From the NCBI GenBank assembly GCA_027922465.2, contig BQMF02000372.1, positions 389,425 through 453,424 of the forward strand: 64,000 nt of DNA. Direction: 5' to 3'. This document shows, one piece after another, positions 35,161 to 45,924 of this stretch; position 1 is the stretch's first letter, and every line of letters begins with the position of its first letter. A program made the position numbers and the translations under genes. The stretch comes from Turritopsis dohrnii. Its lineage: Eukaryota; Cnidaria; Hydrozoa; Anthoathecata; Oceaniidae. The notes under the pieces are model-generated. The model had not been told where the DNA came from and did no database searches. It was given only the letters and a program-made list of their open reading frames with translations.

Positions 35161-36680
35161 GCAATATTTTGATCACCCTAAAAAATTCGATTCAGCCATG
35201 TTTTGCCACCGTCACCGAACGGTCCACTACGGAAAAAGCAGCGGCAGCAAACCTGTTAAGGGTCAATTTTAAAGGATTTGGGGATGCCTTTTAAGCCAAA
35301 GCTGCAGTGGAACGATCACACAGTGTGCACTTCAAAGAGTACAAAATCTTAGTAACAGCATCAAATACTCCAATCAATATTGGTTAGTCATAATTTTCAT
35401 GCATAACATCAATATTTGGAGCTTCTTCATCAACTATTTCCACTCTTCTTTCAGAATATGTCGTTAAATAGACTTCACCACCAAACTCTTTAACCAGTAG
35501 ATTTTGAATTTTAGATATTCATGTTTATTTTCAATTAGATTTTTAAGAAAAGGAATCCATTCATCTCAGGCTGTAAATGAAATAACACCACTGTCATTCA
35601 ACAAATACCTTTTATTCAAGACACAGGCATTCCTGGAACCACCAACAAGGACAGTTTTTTTGTGGCTTAAGAGTTGAGATGGAAATGTAACTTACTTTTC
35701 CTCCAATACCAAACCAAATCAAACAACAACAACATGTTTACTAAATTTCACGTGGTCATGTGTGGAGCACTATTGGTAATTTTACCCACAATTCCAAAAA
35801 TATGGCTGGGTACTTGCTTCGTACAAACCCCCTAACCTATGTCAACTCACTCACTCACGGGCTCACTGCATGGTAGCGTCATTTCTATACCATCTTTTTC
35901 ACAGCATGTGGTTTTGTAGTTTACTTTTACTTATTTTTTATCTGTCGGTCAGCTCTGACTGATATTTGACTGTGTATAATATTTATTATTTGTGTTACCT
36001 GTTAGAATAAAAAAGAAATAATTAAATACAATCCCCCTAACATCAGTTTAGATCGCAAGGGGGTAAGGTCCATTAGTTTTGATTTTGCGTTATTTCTTGA
36101 GAACTTATTTTGCTTTCCCTCATTAGAAAACAAAATGTAAAAGAAAGGATGGGGGAGATCTAAAAATAGATTTTATACCTTCTCATATTTTTTTTAGATT
36201 AATTATTATTGGAAAAGTGTTGATGTAGTTCTTTTTCATATTTGTGATGGATCCTTAGTGGCTGATTTAAGAGTTCTGTCATTCATTGATATGCACTTGC
36301 TTGCTACTTTCGGACCATGCCCTTTATTAGATTTCTGCGAAAGCAAGAAAGCTATTACAACCGGCTTTCGTTTTTTTTTTCTTCTTCTTTTTTTTCTTAC
36401 TGTCCAAACCTAGCGGTTTTTTGAAATTTCGTGCGTGCACATACATGAAACCAAAGCACCGTGCATGGCATGCCAGCGATATATTTACAAAAGTTTCTTT
36501 GATCAATATTAAATATATTTTAAGACATAAAACATATTTTCAGTTAAAAAAAGAAAATTTGTAGAAGAAACTAATAACTATCTTGGACTGTGATCATCGT
36601 TTCTTACTGAAAATAAATTCTCAACGTTTTGTAAACAGAAGTGTCGAAAAAGCTTTATAATACAATATTAAAGTACACGT
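35161..36680. other. No recognisable gene
   Basis: Short frames only. Pyrimidine-rich tracts lie near 36370-36400. No domains or terminal repeats were seen. Confidence 0.4.
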
Positions 36681-36682
36681 GC

Positions 36683-36757
36683 TTGCGTGGCGCAGTTGGC
36701 TAGTGGACATGTCTGATAACTGAAAGGTCGGTGGTTCGAGCCCACCTAGGTCGTTCA
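36683..36757 (+). repeat. tRNA-like SINE head
   Basis: A box TGGCGCAGTTGGCTAGTGG and B box GGTTCGAGCCC at tRNA spacing, with the T stem GGTGG/CCACC paired. The anticodon stem does not pair (CATGT against CTGAA), so it is more likely a SINE head or decayed tRNA than a functional gene. Confidence 0.5.
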
Positions 36758-36894
36758 GCATTTTCTGTCGAATTTTATAAATTTCATAACATATTTCATT
36801 TTTCATGCTTCAAAAGATTTTGCAGAAATCTTTCTGCCCGTAAGGGCATCTTGTTTTCTTTGTTAAGCTCTTATCCTAACATGTTTAAATGATG

Positions 36895-37364
36895 TGTTGT
36901 TAACTTTTTGGTCTTATGCTGACCGTATTCATTTATTGACGACAGTGGACTTACAGGCTCATATCACCGACACTTATTGTATATACTTAGAAGGGTTATA
37001 GCTTCTCTAGTCGTGTTATGTTCATATTCTTAAGCCTGTACATAATCATACACGCAAACAAGACTGTTGTATATACTTTATACACGTGTGGCGTTCCCAA
37101 CACGTGTAAATTTGTTCATTCTGACACAACATTTTGGCACTGAGATCAGGATTATATTTTTTTTGCTATTACTTCTTCTTCTTACCATACCTTCCTGATC
37201 AGATTATCTCTTCTTCGAGATGGCAAAAGTAATTGATATTTCTGCACCAAAAACATTCAATATTCATGGTGATCCTACAAGCCTAGGAGTCAACTGGAAG
37301 AAATGGAAACAAAACTTTGGTGTTTATCTGATTGCAGCTGGCATCACTGATGATAACCAGAGAT
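36895..37364 (+). mobile_element. LTR and Gag start of a retrotransposon, remnant
   Basis: A probable LTR spans 36895-37131, beginning TGTTGT and ending ACAACA. A TGGCAC... segment that could be the primer-binding site follows within five bases. An open frame from 37220 reads MAKVIDISAPKTFNIHGD then WKKWKQNFGVYL, typical of the N-terminus of Gypsy-type Gag proteins of the kind found in invertebrates. It is cut at about 37364, where LINE sequence starts. No second LTR or pol is present. Confidence 0.5.
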
Positions 37365-37369
37365 AAAGG

Positions 37370-38990
37370 AAAGCAAGATTCAGCTATGCAATTGTTATAT
37401 AGATGTGAAAGTACAGGAGATAATTCGGGTGCGCACTTTTGAAACAGGATGACAGGAATTCCAGCAGGGCCAGTAGCCTTACAAGGATCAAGATTTGAAA
37501 TGATGGAAGATATTTTAACTGGTGTGATACTGCAGCTATCCAGTACTTATGCAGTAGTGGCTTAGTGGTTAAAGCATTGAGCATAGGAACCCAATATTGA
37601 GGGTTCAAACCCTGCTTAGGTCGGGTGTTGAAAAAGTCACGACTCCCGGAGGTACTGCAACCAGGTCGATTTCCTGATATATTTCAGGGAAAATGAAGGC
37701 TAGTCGAGGAGATAAATGCTGTGATGAACATCCAGACTATGTTGCCCCACTCCTTGTAGTGGCTTCGGCCTTGAGTGGGGTGAGTGAGTTAAAAAAAACT
37801 TGATTAGTCCTCAAGGGAAATTCAGGAACAGCATGAGTAGAGTTATTACTGAAAATATTAGAGAAGAGTTCAGCTTTATCCTTAGATGATGAGGAAACAT
37901 TTGGGCCATTGAAAATAGGATGACTGGATGACCTTTTATTGTTGGTGACACTTTTAATGATGCGCTAAACATTTCGTGAGCCAATTTTTTGTGAAGAGAA
38001 ACAATTGAGTTTCTTGCTGATATGTAAACTTTGCATCATTAATGACAGGTTTGCAGTGATTTTGTGCTTGGTTGAAAAGAACTTTATTATAAGAAGATTT
38101 CTCACGTTGATATTTATGAAAGTAAAGATTTCTGTGTGCAATTGCTGCAACACAAGCAGGTGAGAACCAGGGAGAGGAGTGAGGTTTAACACAAAATTTT
38201 CTTTTGGGAATAAATGCTTCAATACCGGATGTAAGCCAATATGTGACTTCCTCTTCATTTGAAAACACAATAGACCAGGGGACATCGTGAAGAAAGTTAC
38301 AAAAGTTATCCCATTCACCACGTTCATAAATGAAATGGAGATTCAGAAGCAGCTTTGCAATTAAGAGATGTTAAGACAGAAACTACTCCATGGTCAGAGT
38401 TGCTACTAGGAGCTTCACTAGATGCTTTACAGATGTCAGGATTTGATGTTGACAAGGGATGAAGTAGAGATGGAGATTGATCACCACGATCAGGAAAGCC
38501 AGTAAGGAAGTCAATGATTTGGTGAAGAGATTGAGAGGCAAAAATAAGAGTATGAATTCCTGAGTGAGAGATTCTGCTTGAGAATTTGAGCCATTTTTCA
38601 TGATGAACATTGAAGTCACCAAAAACAAATATGTTGACACTGTGGTGAATTGATAGGGCCTTGTCAATACTCTCAGATATAGAGTTTATAACAGAACTGT
38701 CTTGGGATGATGGAGATCGAGAAAGAAACAGATAGCTTGTTGAATGGAGCAATGAAAGACGCATGCACATATATGGCAAATCACTAAAGACCACTAAAAC
38801 AAGTAATAGGTATATTATCTCGAAGGTATACAACAAGGCCATGCAAGTGGGTTTTAGAAGCATTGCGATTTCTGTGGCCAAAGTGCTGTTGGAAAGAGGC
38901 GAAACATTTGGTATGATTGAGATAACTGAAACATAGGCATTACTGTCATTGCTGAAACGTCTGGGGTATGTTAGAAGGTGGCCACAATCG
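37370..38990 (-). mobile_element. LINE fragment (endonuclease and early RT) carrying a SINE
   Basis: On the minus strand the endonuclease shows HLHGLVVYLRDNIP, LLHSTSYLFLSRSPSS, FVFGDFNVHHEKWL and SDHGVVSV. The linker HSSPWFSPACVAAIAHRN follows, then the first RT block DPCKATGPAGIPV near 37480. Frames change several times. The fragment stops at the junction with the Gag remnant, so the catalytic RT blocks are absent. A SINE (37555-37800) interrupts it between linker and RT block. Confidence 0.75.
37555..37800 (+). mobile_element. tRNA-derived SINE
   Basis: The head AGTGGCTTAGTGGTTAAAGC (A box) and GGGTTCAAACCC (B box) is followed by a body with CGACTCCCGGAGGTACTGC and a 3' end TGGCTTCGGCCTTGAGTGGGG, GTGAGTTAAAAAAAA. 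The 3' end recurs, diverged, at 6855-6900. Confidence 0.75.
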
Positions 38991-39195
38991 TGGTGTCTTA
39001 TCTCGGAAGATGAAATTTTGTCAGGATATTCACGAATGTATAACGTAGATTATGTCGATTCTGAAGATGAAATGGAAATGAGCCAGGGAGCATTTCATGA
39101 GATCCAAGAGATGCATGAGATGAATGAGAATTTCTTGTGTATTTTAAAGTTTATGTTAGCATTTTCAGTTTTCAGAGAAGAAGTATGTTCCTTAA

Positions 39196-42100
39196 CCCCT
39201 TAACTGTGTTTGACAGATATATCCGTCGTTACTATTAGGCCATAATTTTTGTTTGACGGATATTTCCGTCCCTGAGGGTTACATTTTACAGATCTTGGTT
39301 TTGAGCCTTGGACCCACTAAATCGGGTCAAAACACTTCCTTGGGTCCTTGGTCTGTGTTTTTGACTGTTTTTCATTTATTTGCGTCTGCGCAGGACAAAA
39401 ATGTTTCACAACAAACATGGAAGAAGGAAGCAGTGCAGAGCCTCCAAAAAAACGTTTTTATACTGTTGAAGAAGCAGCTAAATTTATGCTTGAAAGTGAT
39501 TCTGAAGACAACTATTCGGACTTTTCTGACTCTGGAAGTGAACTAGAATGCAATATCGAGTCAGAAACAGATGAAGAGATTGTTTTGAGTGCAGAAGAGA
39601 CAACAAAGACAACTGTTGAGGAAGCACCTCAAGTTGATTTTGGTGTTGAAGATGTTCCAGTGCAGCAAAATAATGAAGTAATATGGACTGATGAACTCCC
39701 AGAGAACTTTGCCCCAGGGAACAAACGTTTTGTGGTTCCCCTGGGGTTAGTGAAATAGTTCAAGATGATGATCCTTTATACTTGTTTGAATTATTCTTTG
39801 ATGATGAACTTGTTGAAGAAATACTTACCCAGACTAACTTATATGCTGAACAGTACTTACAAGCACATAAAGATAATATAAGTGAAAGATTTAGAATGAA
39901 AAATTTCAAACCAATCCTAAAGGAGGAGCTGAGAGTATCTTTTAGAATTATTTTGTATGGGGTAGTGTGGAAACCAACATTTGCCCATTACTACACGGAA
40001 AATGCTATCTTTAGTACACCGATGATCAGGAAAGTTTTGTCGTACAACCGATTTCTGATGATTGAAAAATTCCTGCACTTTGTTGACAATACAACATTAT
40101 GAGAAAACTATGACAAAACATCCAAAATTTTGCCATTACATGATAATCTCTCCAAAAAGTTTTCATCATTATACACTCCAGAGAGAAATATAAGTATTGA
40201 CGAATCGTTACTTTTATGGAAAGGGCGGTTATCGTGGAAGCAATATATTCCTAATAAACGAAGTTGCTTTGGTTTGAAATCTTTTGTTTTATGTGAAGCT
40301 TCCACTGGCTATATATGGAAAAGCTTCTTGTACATTGGCAAAGAGTTAACAGAAAAGTTAGATCAGACCCTCGGTCAATATAATTATGTCGCAAGCAAAA
40401 AGTTGTACTATCGTTGATGGACGGTCTACTTGATAGTGGCTATCGTTTGTTTATCGATAACTGGTATACCTCTGTTGAGATTGTTCAAGTGTTATTACAA
40501 CACTATAAACCCGGGTAAAAATTTTTACCAAACTTATCTTCGAAAACAGTAGGTCAAATCCACCATTCCCATGTACATACCCCGTGACGAAAAAACAGAT
40601 CATAGAATCACAGTCCAAAAGTGTATCTATGTTGTAGAGCTCGAAAAACTGATCAAAAAAGTTTATGGGATCGTTTCGCTACGACCAACCGTTACAGAAT
40701 CATTGCAATGCAATGATTCCTTGTGATCATAAAACATCTGACACAGCAATACATAACACAGAACTATATACCCAGCCATACAAAAGCAAACATTGAATAA
40801 CATTACAAATATGCGAATTGAAAACAAATCTATTCCTTCTAACGGTGTGTCTTTTTTTCAGAATTTTTTAAATGGATAATCTGTTATTGACCAACCATCG
40901 ACATCATGATATCAAACCATGAGTTTCATTTATCTATTGTTAATGTATTTTTTATTTTGCTTTTCTAAAAGAAAAAAAGATTTCGAATGCATATTGATAT
41001 TACAGAAAACCTAATCGTATTATTATGTAGATATTGAAAGAAAAAATTCCAACTTAAAAAATGTTCGAGAACAAATTTACCTTAAAAATAATAATTAAAA
41101 ACACAAACATAAAGACAGAAATTTGTATAGCTAAAGAATTTTTAACAACTGAAAACATTCTGTGGAACCATTTTTAAAAACAGGGTAAAATCTCCTCTGC
41201 TGGCTAATTCAAAGCACAACTAAACAACCCTGCATTCTTTATTTATTCAGCATACTAACTGTGTTATAACTAAATAGATATATGACATTTCAACTTTGGT
41301 TTAACTTCAAACATAAGAGGATACCTTTCAAAACCAATTCACATCATCATCATGTTTGTAAACAACAACACATTGATCATCTTCTGCAGCCATTTTCAAA
41401 CACTTCTAAACTGTTTACTTTCTATATTCATACCTGTAAACAATTATCAATATCACTTTTTATAACACTTTATTTACTTTCCAGCACACTTTTCTACTGC
41501 AAACACATAAAATGTCCTTGCTCCTACTCTCTATTTCTTTGTTACTGAAATTTGTCTGCCATTTTTACAACACTCAAAGACAAAAACACTGGCTTCTAAG
41601 TTTCCCAGCACTGTTATTATATCGTTTTTTATGTAAATCTCCCGTTAATAATCTATATATACTAATTCGCTTTGTGCATCCCACTTTTATTTTAGAGAGT
41701 GACATATTTGTTTAATTTTTACGGTCATCGTCCTCTTATGTGCGCGTAAAACCACGTAGAGGCGAGAGACACTTTTTTCACGATCATTCCAAAAGCACAT
41801 ACACTTTTTTGATCAGTTTTTCGAGCTCTACAACATGGGTACACTTTGGAGTTGTGATTCTATGATTTATTTTTTCGTCACGGGGTACGTACACGGGAAT
41901 AGTGGATTTGACCTAATGTTTTCGAAGTTAAGTTCGGTAAAAAGTTTTTACCCGGGATACTTGTGTCTTTTATATACCTAAATTACGTAAATAAACCCAC
42001 CAAACTTCCCATCAAAAGATCGTCGTGAATGTGACAAAATAAACATCATCTTTTCTGCAGCCATTTTTAAACAACTTTCACTGCACTTTGCACTTTGCAC

Positions 42101-43740
42101 TGCACGTCTGAATAGTAATACTTGATACTCACACATGATCTACAATACAATACAATAACAGTAAAAGTATAACAATAAAAATTTTAAATATATATAAAAC
42201 TTTCCCGTTTCTTCTTCAAAAGAGCAGCAGAAATGAGGAACCTTATCAACGGACTCTGTTGCTATGAATTTTTCAGCCAATCAAAATAGCGCATTTCAAG
42301 AGTTTTCCTTTATTAGCCAATAAAAACGATCAGCGCCGGGGCTTCCCCATATAAAAGATCCTTTTGTAAAACCACCGTTCCCTCATTTTGATGCAGTAGG
42401 AAACGGTTTTATTTGGGCATATAAGCCCATTGGCAAATGGACTTACTACCGCTATATGACCACGATTAAGAAGATTTTGACCGTAAATTTTGAAAAAAAC
42501 CATCACTCTCTAAGTTAAATGTGTTACACACGCACGCGGATTAGTATAGCGCGATAGTAATCGCGTAAAACATTTTTACGGCTTTAATTTCGAAAAGGAT
42601 GTGCAGAAATCCCACGTTCCCGTGTATGTACCCCGTGACGAAAATTTTAATCACGGAATTGTGAATGGAAAATGTACCCATGTTGTAGAGCTGGAAAAAC
42701 TGATCAAAAAATTGTATGGGGTCGTTTCGCTACGACTAACCGTTGTAGAGATATCGTTGATCAAAGATTTTGATGTCGTCATAGCCGCAGTACCAAATAA
42801 AATTTAGGCCCAAATTTTGCGTCACTCCATCACCCGTTTCGCGGACCCTAAAAAACGTCAGTTATCCCTATTGGTTCTCGAGATGTTTCCCTAAAAACGT
42901 CGCGTTCGATTGGGGATGCAATGCAATGATTTCCCGTGATCATAAAACATCTGACGTCAAATGCCACGTGCTATTATACTAATCGTGAATGTGTCTTGCG
43001 TGGTCGAACTGCCGCTATATGACCACGATTTAGAAGATTTTGACCATTAAAAAAACAAAAACAAAACACTCTCTAAGTTAAATGTGTTGCACACAACGCG
43101 AATCAGTATATATAGATAAAACAGATTGTATTGGTACCTTACGGAAAGATCGCAAGCATCTACCTAAAGATATCACAGGCAAAGATTGCAAGCTGAAAAT
43201 TGGTGAACGGGCTGTACGTTACGAAACACACACTGGGATAATGTGTACTCAATGGCGAGATAAAAAAGATGTTCATATGATGTCTACTTGTATTGAAGAT
43301 GGAGTTGTTGGAGTAACTAGAGCTGGAAAACAAAAAGAAATTCCTTTAGTTGTTGATATTTACAATAAAAGCATGGGAGGCGTGGATCGAAGTGATCAGA
43401 TGCTAACATCTTATGACATTGAATGGAAACGTCATTTTCCATGCATTGTACCACCAACTGAGAAGTCACAACGTCCTTCCAGAAGATGGACTGTATGTAC
43501 AAAGAATAAAATTAGAACTGATACTAGATATCAGTGCAAAAAATGTGATGCTGGTTTGTGTGTTGCACCTATCTTTGAGTTTTATCACACAAAAAAAGAC
43601 TTTTCAATGGCTTACGCTTAAATTTTTGTGTAAAATTTCAAATATTTCATGTGAAATTATAACTTTTAGAATTACAAAGTATTATCTACCTTATTTCTTT
43701 CCCATATTTAGTGTCCTAGGGGGCTTAAAAGATGTTTGAC
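39196..43740 (+). pseudogene. Second piggyBac transposase gene, split by 2.6 kb of repeats
   Basis: The left end is TTAACCCCTTAACTGTG (TTAA at 39192-39195) with two near-copies of a palindromic GACGGATATTTCCGTC motif inside. The frame from ATG 39417 (MEEGSSAEPPKKRFY) carries an acidic stretch. A one-base shift near 39738 leads to the core: FELFFDDELVEEIL, SIDESLLLWKGR (first Asp), FIDNWYTS (second Asp). The C-terminal part resumes at about 43117 with MGGVDRSDQML (third Asp) and a cysteine-rich finger, ending at 43621. Lesions are an in-frame TGA at 40100, a shift near 40395, and the insertion at 40510-43116. The right terminal repeat was not found. The family differs from the element at 31737. 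Confidence 0.85.
40510..43116. mobile_element. Composite repeat insertion inside the piggyBac gene
   Basis: The coding sequence breaks after QVLLQHYK and continues at KTDCIGTLRK, with TAAA on both sides. The insert contains an inverted pair (40510-40680 and 41790-41956, both ending CCCGGGTAAAAA), a copy of repeat family X (40740-41530), and two tandem copies of another repeat (42400-42560 and 42960-43116). On the minus strand the right edge reads TCTATATATACTG, like a Helitron 5' end. The outer left edge carries a hairpin GGTAAAAATTTTTACC. No coding capacity seen. Confidence 0.65.
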
Positions 43741-43753
43741 CAATATTAGAAAA

Positions 43754-44289
43754 CTAGCCGCCAGGGCGGCGTCGCTCGCCACCCATGTTCAGCATGCGTC
43801 CAGTTCACGAAAAATAAAATGAAGAACTGGCAATGATAAGCTTTCCCATGTTGTAGAGCTCAAAAAACTGATCAAAAAAATGTATGGGATGGTTTCGCTA
43901 CGATCAACCGTTGCAGAGATATTGCAGTTCAAAGATTTTGATGACGTCATAGCCGCAGTACCAAATAAAATTTAGGCCCAAATATTGCGTCACCCCGTCA
44001 TCCGTATCGCAGACCCTAAAAACAAAAGTTATCCCTATTGGTTCTTGAGATATTTCCCCGAAAACGTCGCGTTCGATTGGGGATGCAATGCAATGATTTC
44101 CCAGTGGTCATAAAAAAACTGACGTCACGCCAACAATACTGTGTAATAGATTGTTGTGTGATCTTATGTGACGAATCCTTATTCAAAATCACTGTTGTCT
44201 CATTTTAATGCAGAAGCAAAAAGTTAAGTTTTACCTTTTTTAATTGGGTATGTAAGCCCATTGACGTGTACTTTTCATGAATATATAGA
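43754..44289 (-). mobile_element. Non-autonomous Helitron, complete ends
   Basis: On the minus strand the 5' end is TCTATATATTCATG at 44289. The 3' end is GGCGAGCGACGCC hairpin, GCCCTGGCGG, CTAG at 43754, followed by T. The 536-base element shares the terminal design and the loop AGCGA with the one at 29077-29925, and shares internal blocks with 42600-42960. It lies just past the piggyBac coding end. Confidence 0.72.
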
Positions 44290-44800
44290 GGTGATTTGCA
44301 CCTAAAAAAACGTTTTTTTTAAAAGAATAAATACAATTTTTAATTATAGCTAATTTGAAATAATACACAGTTAAACAAACTAAGAGTAGTCATTTTTCAT
44401 AATTTTTTGAAGTATTTTACTGTTAAATTCAATTTTTGATTTTATTTTTTTTTTAGTTTTGAGGCATCCCTGAAGTTTTCTGCATCCGCGAAAATTAGTG
44501 AGATTAAAGTAAAGTAATCAATGTATAAGATTTGCAGAGTGGGTGCGTGTAATCACCGGTGCTGGCTATTTCCTCAGAGATTTTCGGCAGATTCATACAA
44601 AAAGTGTTCTGCATAATTCATTCCGTATTTTATATACATGTAGACAGACATAGGGAAAAACAAAACCCAGTTCCAGCTGACTGGCTGGCATGCATAGGTA
44701 AGTAGTTTTTATGGACAAAACATACAAATTGCTATAAGATTGAGCTTACGATGGAAAGAAGCACCTCATATACAAATAGTAAGAAATGCTAGAATATAAC
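44290..44800. other. No recognisable gene
   Basis: T-rich and A-rich tracts. The expected right end of the second piggyBac could lie here, but I could not find it. Confidence 0.35.
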
Positions 44801-44802
44801 TA

Positions 44803-45400
44803 TAACAAGACAAGACAAGTATAAAAATGATGCACTATAATAGTGCATTGGATCATGAATTTGCCTTTTTCTGTGACAGTGTCATTATCAAAAAATGTAT
44901 CCCTACAGGAACAATATAGGAAGGTGACTGGATGACTTGATTTCTTCACACTCTTTGTTGTTTCTGGAAATATTGCAATTTTTCCTTTTTTTAAACATTG
45001 AAACAGATGTGGTCCCTTTTCCTTTATATATCGTTTCTGATCAGGTCTTAGACCATACGCAAGATTGGTTGCAATTTCAAACACCACACAGCCAATTCTA
45101 TTAGTCTGTTCTTGCACAGAATTGTGAAGAATCTCTTATGTGTGCGGAAGCACTTCTTCGTAAAAAGCATGTTTGTCTCATAAAGACTTTTCTCATTTTG
45201 GCATCAGCAGAATCATAAAACCCAATGTCATCACTTTCATCTGCAGCTACAACTGTCCAATGAGTGGATCCAAACAGTATCTGTATAAATGCCCCTTTCC
45301 TTTTTGTTAACTTGTTGTGAATACCTTGAATATGAAACAAAATTATTGAGTGTAAGACACTGACAAAAGAAATTAGAACATAAATATGAAAATAATTTAA
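44803..45400 (-). pseudogene. Ulp1-like (C48) cysteine protease fragment
   Basis: The minus strand shows the core of an Ulp1/SENP-type peptidase: GSTHWTVVAA (catalytic His), DIGFYDS (Asp), then EQTNRIGCVVFEIATNLAYG with the Gln and catalytic Cys at proper spacing. KKGKIAIFP follows. Between the YDS part and the Gln-Cys part the frame shifts near 45110-45125, so the gene is broken. Upstream exons are not visible, although a stretch of hydrophobic sequence before HNKLTKRKGAFIQI looks like intron. Ulp1-like domains are often carried by transposons in invertebrates, and no partner is identifiable here. Confidence 0.6.
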
Positions 45401-45499
45401 CAATGTTTAACCAGAAACAGTTCATTCTGTGTCTTCAAAACCTTCAATTAAAGGAAATTGTTGATGTAAGAGAAGTTGGGCATAAGTTATAATCCAGTC

Positions 45500-45680
45500 A
45501 CTGGCTCTGCTGGCTAATTCAAAACAAAACAGTAAACAACCCTGCATTCTTTATTTATTCAGCATACTAACTAAATAGATATATACTATTTTAACTTCGG
45601 TTTAACTTCAAACTTAAGAGGATACCTTTCAAAACCAATTCACATCATCATGTTTGTAAACAACATTGATCATCTTCAGG
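45500..45680. repeat. Partial copy of repeat family X
   Basis: Blocks CTGCTGGCTAATTCAAAAC, CCAGCATACTAACT-like, TTAACTTCAAAC..AAGAGGATACC and ACATCATCATGTTTGTAAAC occur in the order found at 41195-41370 and 9680-9850. Confidence 0.65.
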
Positions 45681-45924
45681 GTATCCACAGGCTTCGGATG
45701 TAAACATTCCAGCCTTTTTTGGGAAAAACCTACATAAATTCCAGCCGATAAGAGTTGATTTTGGTACCTTTTTCTAGCCGTTCTATGCAAAAATTACCCT
45801 TTTTCCAGCTACAAATTCTGGACGATAGAAATAGTGAAAAAATTACTTGTTTTAAAAATGACAGATAAGAACATAGCTATAAAGAAATTTTAACAAAACA
45901 GAACAAAACGAAACCACAGCATCC

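Noticed and set aside
36683..36757. Possible tRNA-Ile gene (loop CTGATAA)
   Set aside because: The anticodon stem does not pair, so it is scored as SINE-like.
39253..39546. Frame overlapping the second piggyBac start
   Set aside because: Different frame from the transposase and spans the subterminal palindromes.
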